The notes beneath the pieces were generated by a model, which did no database searches, was not told where the DNA came from, and saw nothing but the letters and a program-made list of their open reading frames with translations. This document shows positions 45,389 through 53,001 of a stretch of DNA of 64,000 nt, one piece after another; the first letter of the stretch is position 1; each line of letters opens with the position of its first letter. Made by a program: the position numbers and the translations under genes. The DNA is from Peptostreptococcaceae bacterium (GTDB taxonomy: Bacteria; Bacillota; Clostridia; Peptostreptococcales; Peptostreptococcaceae): positions 168,643 to 232,642 of the forward strand of contig JAOARY010000051.1 of assembly GCA_025210335.1 (NCBI GenBank), in the 5' to 3' direction.

Positions 45389-45433
45389 AATTATACTATA
45401 TTTATTTATGGGTAAAATAAATATAGTATAATT
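45389..45433 (+). promoter_or_regulatory. Large perfect dyad upstream of the AraC-type gene
   Basis: AATTATACTATATTTATTT (45389-45407) and its exact reverse complement (45415-45433) flank a 7-bp spacer. The right arm contains TATAAT (45427-45432), a possible -10 box, so the dyad probably overlaps the promoter and could be an operator. It is not followed by a T-run. Confidence 0.6.
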
Positions 45434-45466
45434 AGAAAAATAAAAAAGAGCGGGGTGAAAATTAAA

Positions 45467-46306
45467 TTGCATGAAAAAATAATTATTGATGCTATAAATT
45501 ATATAAAAGAGCATATAGAAGAAAATCTAACAGTAGATGATGTAGCTAAACATTGCAATTATTCTAAATATTATTTTAGCAGGATATTTAAATTAAAAGT
45601 TGGAGAAAGTGTTTATAAATTTATAAAAAGAATGAAAATAGAAAAAAGTATTTTAGATTTAATAGTGCAAGATAAGAAATCTATTACAGAAATAAGTGCA
45701 AATTATGGATATAGCTCTTCTAATTACAGTGCTGTTTTTGCAAAACATTATAGTAAATCTCCATCTAAGTATAAAAAATATTTTGTTGAAAGTAAAATTA
45801 AGTCCAGAAAAGGATTATTTGCAGATTTATCCAATATTGACTTTGATTTTTTTGATGACTTTATGGAGCCTAAAGTTTTAAATGATATTGAAGTTATTTA
45901 TGAAAGATTTATTGGAGATTATAGAAAATTACAAGATTATTGGAAAATATTCTTTGAAAGAAATGGAGTATATTATGATGAAAATAGCTTAAGGATTGAA
46001 ATTTCATATAATGATCCATTTATAACAGATCCAGATAAATGCATAACTGACATTTGCATAACTACATCAAAATCTATAGATGACAATTATAATAAACAAA
46101 TAATAAAAGGTGGAAAATATATGGTCTATCATTTTGAAGGTAGCTATAATGATATATTTGAAATGTTTCAAGGAATAATGGGAATATGGATACCACAATC
46201 TAAATTAAAATTTGATTTAAAAAACAGAAAAATATTTAATATGTTTGAGTTCGTAGATGTTAGTAATGATTTTTATATATTTGATGTACATATACCTTAT
46301 TGCTGA
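45467..46306 (+). CDS. AraC-family transcriptional regulator with GyrI-like effector domain
   Basis: A 279-residue regulator. Residues 1-105 form the two AraC helix-turn-helix units (LTVDDVAKHCNYSKYYFSRIFKLKVGESVYKFIKRMKIEK, SITEISANYGYSSSNYSAVFAKHYSKSPSKYKKYF). Residues about 130-279 resemble the GyrI/SOUL-like small-molecule domain found behind such domains (VIYERFIGDYRKLQDYW, GGKYMVYHFEGSYNDIFEMFQGIMGIWIPQS). It is therefore a Rob/BmrR-like sensor of hydrophobic compounds by family. The GTG at 45455 is inside the GGGGTG ribosome site; TTG 45467 is the better start. Targets may include the adjacent flavoprotein gene or the serine operon. Confidence 0.88.
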   Translation: MHEKIIIDAINYIKEHIEENLTVDDVAKHCNYSKYYFSRIFKLKVGESVYKFIKRMKIEKSILDLIVQDKKSITEISANYGYSSSNYSAVFAKHYSKSPSKYKKYFVESKIKSRKGLFADLSNIDFDFFDDFMEPKVLNDIEVIYERFIGDYRKLQDYWKIFFERNGVYYDENSLRIEISYNDPFITDPDKCITDICITTSKSIDDNYNKQIIKGGKYMVYHFEGSYNDIFEMFQGIMGIWIPQSKLKFDLKNRKIFNMFEFVDVSNDFYIFDVHIPYC

Positions 46307-46435
46307 AGCATAAAATTAGAAGTAATAGTTAATTCAATAAACATATTATAGAGCACAAATTCAGAAGTTTGTAATTTTGATTTTATATATACTTTAGTTA
46401 AGTGATAATTATAAATTATAAAAGGAGTGTTTATT

Positions 46436-46984
46436 ATGAAAATTACAACTATTAATGGAAGTCCAAGAAAGAATGGTTGCTCAGAAAAGTTGCTTAGCAA
46501 AGTTAGGGAAGGTGCAAGAGATAGTGGTATAGAAACGATAAGTTTTATAGTAAATAGAATGAATATAAAGGGATGTCAAGCGTGTATGTTTTGTAAACAA
46601 AATAAAGGTTGTATTGTAAAAGATGATATGGCAGAAATATATATGGCTATAGATCAATCTGATGTAGTTGTATTTGGTGTTCCTATATATACTCATGAAA
46701 TGAGTGCTCAACTAAAAACTGTTTTTGATAGATTTTATTTGTATTCTCGCATGGATAATGATTTTAATTTTTCAAGCACTATGAAAAAAGGGAAAAAATG
46801 CATATTGATAATATCATATGGAAATCATGATAAGAATATATACAAAAAATATGCAGAATCATTAGTTACTAAATTTAAGCATGTTGGTTTTGAAGAAGTT
46901 ACAGTATTTGTTGCAAGTGATTCAATGAACGTTCATCCAGAGTATTTGGAATCGTGTTATGAGATAGGTCGTAATTTATGTTAA
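46436..46984 (+). CDS. Iron-sulfur flavoprotein / NADPH-dependent FMN reductase family
   Basis: A 182-residue flavodoxin-fold protein. The FMN phosphate loop is NGSPRKNGCSEKL (residues 6-18). A compact cysteine motif GCQACMFCKQNKGC (Cys-x2-Cys-x2-Cys-x5-Cys) is typical of iron-sulfur flavoproteins of anaerobes. VFGVPIYTHEMSAQLKTVFDR contacts the flavin. Such proteins pass electrons to oxidants such as oxygen, peroxide or quinone-like compounds. ATG 46436 follows AAAGGAG. It lies 129 bp after the AraC-type gene and before the cobalamin riboswitch, as a single-gene unit. Confidence 0.88.
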   Translation: MKITTINGSPRKNGCSEKLLSKVREGARDSGIETISFIVNRMNIKGCQACMFCKQNKGCIVKDDMAEIYMAIDQSDVVVFGVPIYTHEMSAQLKTVFDRFYLYSRMDNDFNFSSTMKKGKKCILIISYGNHDKNIYKKYAESLVTKFKHVGFEEVTVFVASDSMNVHPEYLESCYEIGRNLC

Positions 46985-47107
46985 AATACCATAGAAAGAT
47001 AGCAGTGTAAAATTTTTTGTAAAAATAAAAATTAATATATTAAACTATTTCTATTAACAAATTACTATTTTAGTCATTTAAATTTTTAATAAAATAAGAA
47101 AAACCTT

Positions 47108-47136
47108 TTGCTAAAATGAATTTAATTTGCTACAAT
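47108..47136 (+). promoter_or_regulatory. Predicted promoter of the cobalamin-riboswitch operon
   Basis: TTGCTA (47108-47113), a 17-bp gap and TACAAT (47131-47136), about 27 bp before the riboswitch. The 46985-47107 stretch is AT-rich with no other feature. Confidence 0.6.
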
Positions 47137-47162
47137 AGCTTTAGTAAGTGAATATTATTTTA

Positions 47163-47312
47163 TATAGGTCTTTTAGAAGATAAAGGGAATTGGGTGAGAA
47201 TCCCAAACAGCCCCCGCTACTGTAAGATTGACGAAAATCCTATTGCCACTGTTTTTGACGGGAAGGTTTGGATTAGTAGGAAGAAATCAAGTCAGGATAC
47301 CTGCCTATTTAA
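47163..47312 (+). promoter_or_regulatory. Cobalamin riboswitch aptamer
   Basis: All hallmark blocks are present in order: TATAGGTCTTTT, AAAGGGAA, GGGTGAGAATCCC, the CAGCCCCCGCTACTGTAAG core, an extended variable arm, then the B12 box AAGTCAGGATACCTGCCT at 47289-47306. Terminal pairing ATAGG/CCTAT closes the aptamer. It senses adenosyl- or aquo-cobalamin and usually represses uptake or synthesis genes. The aptamer heads the FecCD-ATPase-CbiK-lipoprotein-exporter operon. Confidence 0.95.
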
Positions 47313-47401
47313 GTATGCTATAAATTTCGGAGGGAGATTTTAAAGCTTTTTTATATTAATTTAAAGTATAAATTCTTTAGATATGTATTTAATTAAGCGA
47401 T

Positions 47402-47428
47402 AAAAGGACTCTTTTGAGTTCTTTTTTT
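47402..47428 (+). terminator. Terminator hairpin downstream of the riboswitch
   Basis: AAGGACTC-TTTT-GAGTTCTT is followed by T residues, 70 bp before the first gene. It is the likely expression platform, formed when cobalamin is bound. Confidence 0.8.
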
Positions 47429-47499
47429 ATTGTAATAAATACTCTCCTTTATAAAGCGTTTTCTCGTTTTTTCACTAATAAAAATATTAAGAGGTTTTT

Positions 47500-48543
47500 A
47501 TGAATTATAAGAAAGATTTATTTTCAAATTATATATTAAAAGAAAGAAAAATTAAATTATTTTTACTGGTTTTTGTTTTATTATTAATAATATTATTTTT
47601 TTTATTTGCTTCAATGGGCAAAGTTAAGATTAGTTTTATGGATATTAAGACAATAATTTTATATAAATTAAATTTAATCGAAAATCTTGATAGTAATTTA
47701 TTATCAAAAGAAGTGATAATGTTTAATATAAGATTTCCTAGAATCATAATAAGTATATTTGTAGGCATGGGACTTTGTGTGAGTGGGGTTATTTTTCAGT
47801 CTATATTATCAAATCCTCTAGCTGATTCGTATACTATAGGAGTTTCGACTGGTTGTGCTTTTGGGGCTGTATTATCTTTATTTATAAATATGGTATTTGG
47901 TATTAATTTGCATATAATGTTTTTGTCAATAGTATTTGGACTTATTACCCTGGCAATAGTGTGTGCAATTGCAAATAAAAAAGGGGATTTTTCTTCTTCT
48001 AATTTAGTTATTGCGGGAATAATTGTGAGCTCGATACTTTCATCTGCAATTAGTTTCATAAAAAATATAGCAGGAGAAGAGGTTTCGGTTATTGTTTATT
48101 GGCTTATGGGAAGTTTTAGTGCAAAGTCTTGGTCTTATGTATATTTATGTGTACCTGTAGTAACAATTGGAATAATGCTTACTATGTTTTTTTCTAATGA
48201 ATTAAATATAATTTCTTTAGGTGAAGAGGATAGTATGTCTTTGGGAGTTTGTCCTAAGAATACAAGAAAGAAATTTTTAATAATAGGATCTATAATAACA
48301 GCAGCATGCGTGTCTGTAAGTGGAATAATAGGTTTTATTGGTCTTGTTGTTCCTCATATGATTAGATTTTCTGTTACATCTAATAATAAGTATGTAGTTC
48401 CATTAAGTGCTATTATGGGAGGGATACTGCTATTATGTGCAGATACATTTACTAGAGTTTTATTTGCTAGTGAGATACCTGTTGGAGTTATAACAACTTT
48501 ACTGGGGGGACCATTTTTTATATATATTTTTATGAGAAAGTAA
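47500..48543 (+). CDS. FecCD-type ABC transporter permease (cobalamin/siderophore/heme class)
   Basis: A 347-residue permease with about ten membrane segments. Family signatures are FNIRFPRIIISIFVGMGLCVSGVIFQSILSNPLADSYTIGVSTG (80-125), GEEDSMSLGVCPKN (the coupling helix region) and GIIGFIGLVVPHMIRF. The class imports vitamin B12, heme or siderophores together with a substrate-binding lipoprotein. The cobalamin riboswitch upstream makes a corrinoid or related cobalt tetrapyrrole the first guess. AAGAGGT sets ATG 47500. The ATPase gene follows after 11 bp. Confidence 0.93.
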   Translation: MNYKKDLFSNYILKERKIKLFLLVFVLLLIILFFLFASMGKVKISFMDIKTIILYKLNLIENLDSNLLSKEVIMFNIRFPRIIISIFVGMGLCVSGVIFQSILSNPLADSYTIGVSTGCAFGAVLSLFINMVFGINLHIMFLSIVFGLITLAIVCAIANKKGDFSSSNLVIAGIIVSSILSSAISFIKNIAGEEVSVIVYWLMGSFSAKSWSYVYLCVPVVTIGIMLTMFFSNELNIISLGEEDSMSLGVCPKNTRKKFLIIGSIITAACVSVSGIIGFIGLVVPHMIRFSVTSNNKYVVPLSAIMGGILLLCADTFTRVLFASEIPVGVITTLLGGPFFIYIFMRK

Positions 48544-48554
48544 TTGGTGATATT

Positions 48555-49307
48555 ATGTTAAAGCTTAATAATATTTCATTTTCCTATGATGGAAATAAAT
48601 TTATAGATGATTTAAATATAGATATAAATGATAAAAAATTTATATCTATAATTGGGCCAAATGGTTCTGGAAAATCTACATTGATAAAGATATTGACAAA
48701 CAATATCAAAGGATATAAAGGCGATTTATTTTATTTTGAAAAAAATATAAATAAATATACAGTTAAAGAGTTCTCTAAGGTAAGTGCATATATTGGTCAA
48801 AAGAATAATATAAAATTTCCTTATACAGCATTAGAACTTGTCCTTATGGGTAGAACTCCACATAAAACTTTGTTTGAATCTTATTCAAAAGAGGATTTTG
48901 AAATTTGTAAAAAATATATGCAAATGACTGATTGTTATGAATTTTGTGATAGATTAATAACAGATCTTAGTGGTGGAGAATATCAAAGAGTATTATTTGC
49001 AAGAAGTTTGGTTCAAAAAACTAAAATTTTATTTTTGGATGAATCTTTTTCAGCTATGGATATAGCTTATAAAATAAAATGTTTTAAATTGCTTAAAAAA
49101 TTAATAATAGAAGAAAATCTTAGCGTTATTTCTATAATGCATGATATTAATTTTGCGTATAAATATAGTGATGAAGTTTTATTAATGAAAGATGGTCAAA
49201 TTTATAAATTTGGTCGAACCAAAGATGTTATGAGTGAGAAAAATATAAATTATATTTTTAATACAAATTTGAATTTTTATGAAGATAAAGGCTTTTTTCT
49301 AAATTGA
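48555..49307 (+). CDS. ABC transporter ATP-binding protein, FecE/BtuD type
   Basis: A 250-residue ATPase with IIGPNGSGKSTLIKIL (Walker A, residues 33-48), Q-loop YIGQKNNIKFPYTALELVLMGR, signature DLSGGEYQRVLFARSL, Walker B KILFLDESFSAMD and switch histidine SIMHDINFAYKYSD. It powers the FecCD permease encoded 11 bp upstream. TTGGTGAT precedes ATG 48555. cbiK follows after 52 bp. Confidence 0.95.
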   Translation: MLKLNNISFSYDGNKFIDDLNIDINDKKFISIIGPNGSGKSTLIKILTNNIKGYKGDLFYFEKNINKYTVKEFSKVSAYIGQKNNIKFPYTALELVLMGRTPHKTLFESYSKEDFEICKKYMQMTDCYEFCDRLITDLSGGEYQRVLFARSLVQKTKILFLDESFSAMDIAYKIKCFKLLKKLIIEENLSVISIMHDINFAYKYSDEVLLMKDGQIYKFGRTKDVMSEKNINYIFNTNLNFYEDKGFFLN

Positions 49308-49359
49308 TAAAAATTTTATATTTTTATATAAATCAGATACATAAAAGGAGAGGATTTTA

Positions 49360-50304
49360 ATGAAAAAATTATCATTACTTATCGCATTTGTAATGCTATT
49401 TACAAGCATTTCTTTTGCAAATGAAAAGGAGGAAGTAAAACCAATGGTTTTAGAAGGAAAGAAGGCAGTTTTACTAGTTAGTTTTGGAACTACACATAAG
49501 GATACAACAAAAGTAACAATTGATGCAATGATGAATATTTTAAAGAATGAATTTGAAGGATTTGAAGTTAGAAAAGCTTATACTTCAAGAATGATTATGA
49601 AAATATTAAAAAATAGAGATAATATAATTGTTTTAAATCCTAGTGAAGCTTTAACTAAATTAAAGGAAGATGGATTTAAGCATGTTGTAGTTCAACCTAC
49701 GCATATAATAAATGGTTTAGAAGCAGAGTATTTAGAAGAAGAAATTTCTGCATTTAAAAATGATTTTGAAACTTTAAAATTAGGTTCATCTTTACTTACA
49801 ATGCCAAATGATTATAAAGAAACAGCAAAAGCTATAAAGAGTCAAATTAATAAGGAATTAAAAGAAGATGAAGCAGTTGTTTTAATGGGTCATGGAACGC
49901 ATCATCCAGGAAATTCAGCTTATGCTATGATGAATTATGTATTTAATAATATGGATATGAAAAATGTTTATTTAGGAACTGTTGAAGGATATCCTGAATT
50001 TGAAGATGTTGTAAAAAATTTAAAAGCAGATGGTAAAAAGAAAGTAACATTAATGCCGTTTATGTTAGTTGCAGGAGATCATGCTAAGAATGATATGGCT
50101 TCAGATGAGGAAGATTCTTGGAAGTCTATGTTAGAAAAAGAAGGATTTGAAGTTGAAATATATTTACATGGTCTTGGTGAAAATGAAATGATTCAAAAAA
50201 TATTTGTTTCACATGCAAAAGAAGCTTTAATAAATGAAGAAGAAGATGTTGCTAAAATGAAAGCTAATATAGCTAATTCTAAGGATGAAGAAGAAAGTAA
50301 GTAA
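49360..50304 (+). CDS. cbiK: Sirohydrochlorin cobaltochelatase CbiK with signal peptide (exported)
   Basis: A 314-residue class II chelatase. The catalytic and metal ligands are intact: MGHGTHHPGN (His178), GTVEGYPEF (Glu209) and AGDHAKNDM (His241), plus SFGTTHKDTT at 41-50. The N-terminus is a clear signal peptide: KK, a hydrophobic core LSLLIAFVMLFTSI, then SFA-NE, with likely cleavage after Ala20; no lipobox cysteine follows. Biosynthetic CbiK is cytoplasmic, so an exported form is unusual; Desulfovibrio has a comparable periplasmic one. A Lys/Glu-rich tail of about 25 residues extends the C-terminus. It lies between importer genes and the binding lipoprotein gene under a cobalamin riboswitch. 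Export is inferred; the direction (insertion or removal of metal) is unknown. Confidence 0.9.
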   Translation: MKKLSLLIAFVMLFTSISFANEKEEVKPMVLEGKKAVLLVSFGTTHKDTTKVTIDAMMNILKNEFEGFEVRKAYTSRMIMKILKNRDNIIVLNPSEALTKLKEDGFKHVVVQPTHIINGLEAEYLEEEISAFKNDFETLKLGSSLLTMPNDYKETAKAIKSQINKELKEDEAVVLMGHGTHHPGNSAYAMMNYVFNNMDMKNVYLGTVEGYPEFEDVVKNLKADGKKKVTLMPFMLVAGDHAKNDMASDEEDSWKSMLEKEGFEVEIYLHGLGENEMIQKIFVSHAKEALINEEEDVAKMKANIANSKDEEESK

Positions 50305-50320
50305 ATAAATAAGTAAATAT

Positions 50321-50385
50321 ATGGGGCTGTTGTAAGAAGGATGAGTAATATATTATATTAAATATTCTTAATGCAATAGCTCCAT
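50321..50385 (+). repeat. Long stem-loop between cbiK and the lipoprotein gene
   Basis: ATGGGGCTGTTG (50321-50332) pairs fully (two G-U) with CAATAGCTCCAT (50374-50385); TAAGAA and TTCTTA extend the stem with an asymmetric bulge. It lacks a good U-tract and may set relative expression of genes in the operon by RNA stability. Confidence 0.6.
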
Positions 50386-50411
50386 TTAAATTTGAAAAAG
50401 GAGTTATAAAT

Positions 50412-51341
50412 ATGAAAAAATTACTATTACTATTAATTTTGTTAAATAGTTTTATATTTTTTGGTTGCAAAGAAGAACAAAAAATGGATATAAAAGAGAT
50501 AACGATAATTGATGATATGCAAGAAGAAATTATCGTTAAGGATGAACCAAAAAGAATAATATCATTATATTCTGCACATACTCAAAATTTATACGATTTA
50601 GGACTTAAAGATAATATAGTGGGTATTTCAACTAGTGATGAATACCCAAAGGATATATTAGATAAAGAAAAATTTAGTTATAAATCAGATCCTGAAGATA
50701 TTATTGCTAAAAATCCGGATTTGGTTTTAATAAGACCATTTATAAATAGATCAAAACCTGAATTTGTAAAAATATTAAAAGATGCAAATATAAATGTTGT
50801 ATCACTTTATCCAAATAATTTTGATGAATTTGATTCATATATAGAGAAATTAGGTAAAATAACATTTAAAGAAGAAAAGTCAAAGGAATTATTAGAAGAT
50901 TTTCATAAAAAAATAGATGAATTTAAAGTATTTAGTGACAATATGCCACAAGAAAATAAAAAAGCAATATATTTCGAAGCTTCTAAAAAGAATTATAAGA
51001 CTGTTACAAATGATTCTATGGCTTCTAAAGCGATTAAATTAGCAGGAGGAATAAACATAGCTTCTGATGCTAAACCTGTAAAAGAAGGAAGTACAATTGG
51101 AATTATTGATATTGAAGATTTGATTTCTCGTGGGGATAAAATAGATTATTATCTATGTCAAAAAGGAAGAATGAATCCATCGATAAAAAAAGAAGATGTA
51201 TTAAATCGTGATGAATTTAAGAATATAAAAGCAATAAAGAATAAAGATGTATATATAATAGATGAAGCTATAATTTCAAGACCTACATTTAGATATATAG
51301 AAGGAATTGAATTTATAAAAGAGCTTTTATATAAAGAGTAA
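50412..51341 (+). CDS. Substrate-binding lipoprotein of an ABC importer (BtuF/FecB type)
   Basis: A 309-residue lipoprotein with signal KKLLLLLILLNSFIFFGC; lipidated Cys19 anchors it to the outer face of the membrane. The mature part is a two-lobed periplasmic-binding fold of cluster A-III: EIIVKDEPKRIISLYSAHTQNLYDLGL, VGISTSDEYP, NPDLVLIRPF, the linker helix, and EDLISRGDKIDYYLC. It would deliver substrate to the FecCD permease encoded upstream. Ligand identity (corrinoid, heme, metal chelate) is open; no obvious conserved ligand residue settles it. AAAAGGAG precedes ATG 50412. Confidence 0.9.
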   Translation: MKKLLLLLILLNSFIFFGCKEEQKMDIKEITIIDDMQEEIIVKDEPKRIISLYSAHTQNLYDLGLKDNIVGISTSDEYPKDILDKEKFSYKSDPEDIIAKNPDLVLIRPFINRSKPEFVKILKDANINVVSLYPNNFDEFDSYIEKLGKITFKEEKSKELLEDFHKKIDEFKVFSDNMPQENKKAIYFEASKKNYKTVTNDSMASKAIKLAGGINIASDAKPVKEGSTIGIIDIEDLISRGDKIDYYLCQKGRMNPSIKKEDVLNRDEFKNIKAIKNKDVYIIDEAIISRPTFRYIEGIEFIKELLYKE

Positions 51342-51359
51342 TATATGAAGGATGATTGT

Positions 51360-52199
51360 ATGGACTATAAGATAAAAATTAAAAATGTATCAAAATCATA
51401 TAAAAAAACAAAAGCATTAACAAAGCTTAATTTAGAGATAAAAAATAATAGTTTTTTTGGTCTATTAGGGCCTAATGGAGCAGGAAAAACAACATTGATA
51501 AAAATATTAACAGGTCTTATAAAACCGGATTTAGGTGAAGTGTATATAAATGGAGAGCTTATGCATAGAAATAATATGAAAATAAAATCAATATTAAATG
51601 TAGTAAGTCAAAATGCAAATTTGGATAGAGAGTTAACGGTTTATGAGAATATGGAGTTTGTATCAAGACTTTATAAAATAGATAAAAAAATAAGAGATAA
51701 AAGAATAAATGAGCTTTTAACTAAAGTTGATTTAATGGAGCATAAAGATAAAAAGGCTAGAGGTCTATCTGGTGGAATGAAAAGAAAATTAATGATAGCT
51801 AAAGGTCTTATAAATGATCCAAAAGTATTATTTTTAGATGAACCTACTGTGGGGATTGATTTAAACTCAAGGAGAAAAATTTGGGATATATTAAAATCTA
51901 TGAAGGATAAAACAATAATACTTACAACTCATTATATAGAAGAGGCGGAATATTTATGTGATGACATAGGTCTTATGGATAAAGGTAAAGTTTTTAATGT
52001 TGATACTCCTAAAAATTTAAGAGAAAATTTGGGGGAATATACAGTTGAATATTTCTTGGATAGTAAAACGAAATATAAGCATTTTAAAACAATTGAAGAG
52101 GCTAAAAACTATAGTTTAAGTTTAAATAATGAATATTCAATAAGAAAAACACATTTAGAGGATGTATTTTATAATTTTACAAATAGGAAGGTTTTTTGA
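51360..52199 (+). CDS. ABC-2 type exporter ATP-binding protein
   Basis: A 279-residue ATPase of the DrrA/CcmA class: LGPNGAGKTTLIKILTGLIKPD (Walker A), signature GLSGGMKRKLMIAKGL, Walker B KVLFLDEPTVGID, switch TTHYIEEAEYLCD, and a C-terminal extension of about 60 residues typical of this class. The second ATG (51360) is preferred because AAGGATG at 51348-51354 is spaced for it; the in-frame ATG at 51345 overlaps that site. It starts 18 bp after the lipoprotein gene and its stop overlaps the permease start, so it belongs to the same operon. The exported substrate is unknown. Confidence 0.9.
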   Translation: MDYKIKIKNVSKSYKKTKALTKLNLEIKNNSFFGLLGPNGAGKTTLIKILTGLIKPDLGEVYINGELMHRNNMKIKSILNVVSQNANLDRELTVYENMEFVSRLYKIDKKIRDKRINELLTKVDLMEHKDKKARGLSGGMKRKLMIAKGLINDPKVLFLDEPTVGIDLNSRRKIWDILKSMKDKTIILTTHYIEEAEYLCDDIGLMDKGKVFNVDTPKNLRENLGEYTVEYFLDSKTKYKHFKTIEEAKNYSLSLNNEYSIRKTHLEDVFYNFTNRKVF

Positions 52200-52930
52200 T
52201 GGAAGTTTTTACAATTTTATGGAGAGAGTTTATATTTTTTAAAAAACGTGCTTTAAAAATAACTACAGCAACAATAATAACACCTATATTATATCTAATA
52301 GCTTTTGGGTGGGGATTAAAAGGTAATATAACAATAGAAGGATATTCATACATATCTTTTTTGATTCCTGGTATTATAGCTTTAAGCAGTATGAGGACTA
52401 GTTTTAATGCTGTTTCTATTAGAATAACTGTTTCAAGATTTACAGAAAAAAGTTTTGAATATTATTTAACAGCACCTATTAATTTATATTTGTTAACATT
52501 AGGGCAAATTTTAGCTGGTGCTTTAAGAGGTTTTTATGCAAGTATTTTAATCTATATTATTACTTTATTGTTTAACCAAAATTTAAATGTAAATATATAT
52601 TTTTGGATTATTGTATTTTTAAATAGTGTTTTGTTTGCATCTTTGGGCTATTTAGCAGCGATGGTAATAGAATCGCATTATGAAATGAACAGATTTACAA
52701 GCTTTGTTATAACACCAATGAGCTTTTTATGTGGTACTTTTTTTTCACTAGATAAAATGCCAATTGTTATAAAAAATATAATATCTTTTTTACCACTTAG
52801 TTTTACAACTCAAGCACTTAGAAATATTGCTGTTTTTGACAAAATTTTATTTAAAAATATATTTTTTCTACTACTATATATAGTTATTTTTTATCTTCTT
52901 AGTGTAAGGGTTTCTTATAGAGAAGTTTAA
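52199..52930 (+). CDS. ABC-2 type exporter permease
   Basis: A 243-residue permease with six membrane segments, beginning MEVFTILWREFIFFKKRALK. It has typical ABC-2 blocks SYISFLIPGIIALSSMRTSFNAVSIR and PMSFLCGTFFSLDKMP...SFLPLSFTTQALRNI. ATG 52199 overlaps the upstream stop (TGATG), giving coupled translation; AGGAAGG precedes. Together with the ATPase it forms a complete exporter. That an exporter closes an import/chelatase operon is unusual and suggests movement of a product, precursor or toxic metal complex outward; this is inference. Confidence 0.88.
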   Translation: MEVFTILWREFIFFKKRALKITTATIITPILYLIAFGWGLKGNITIEGYSYISFLIPGIIALSSMRTSFNAVSIRITVSRFTEKSFEYYLTAPINLYLLTLGQILAGALRGFYASILIYIITLLFNQNLNVNIYFWIIVFLNSVLFASLGYLAAMVIESHYEMNRFTSFVITPMSFLCGTFFSLDKMPIVIKNIISFLPLSFTTQALRNIAVFDKILFKNIFFLLLYIVIFYLLSVRVSYREV

Positions 52931-53001
52931 ATTCTTAAGTTTAGAATATAAGTATAATGGCTATAAACCTTTTGTAAATTATTTTATAAAAGGAGAAAAA
53001 T

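Noticed and set aside
47380..47402. Short frame encoding MYLIKR after the riboswitch
   Set aside because: Six codons, no ribosome site, and it runs into the terminator hairpin.
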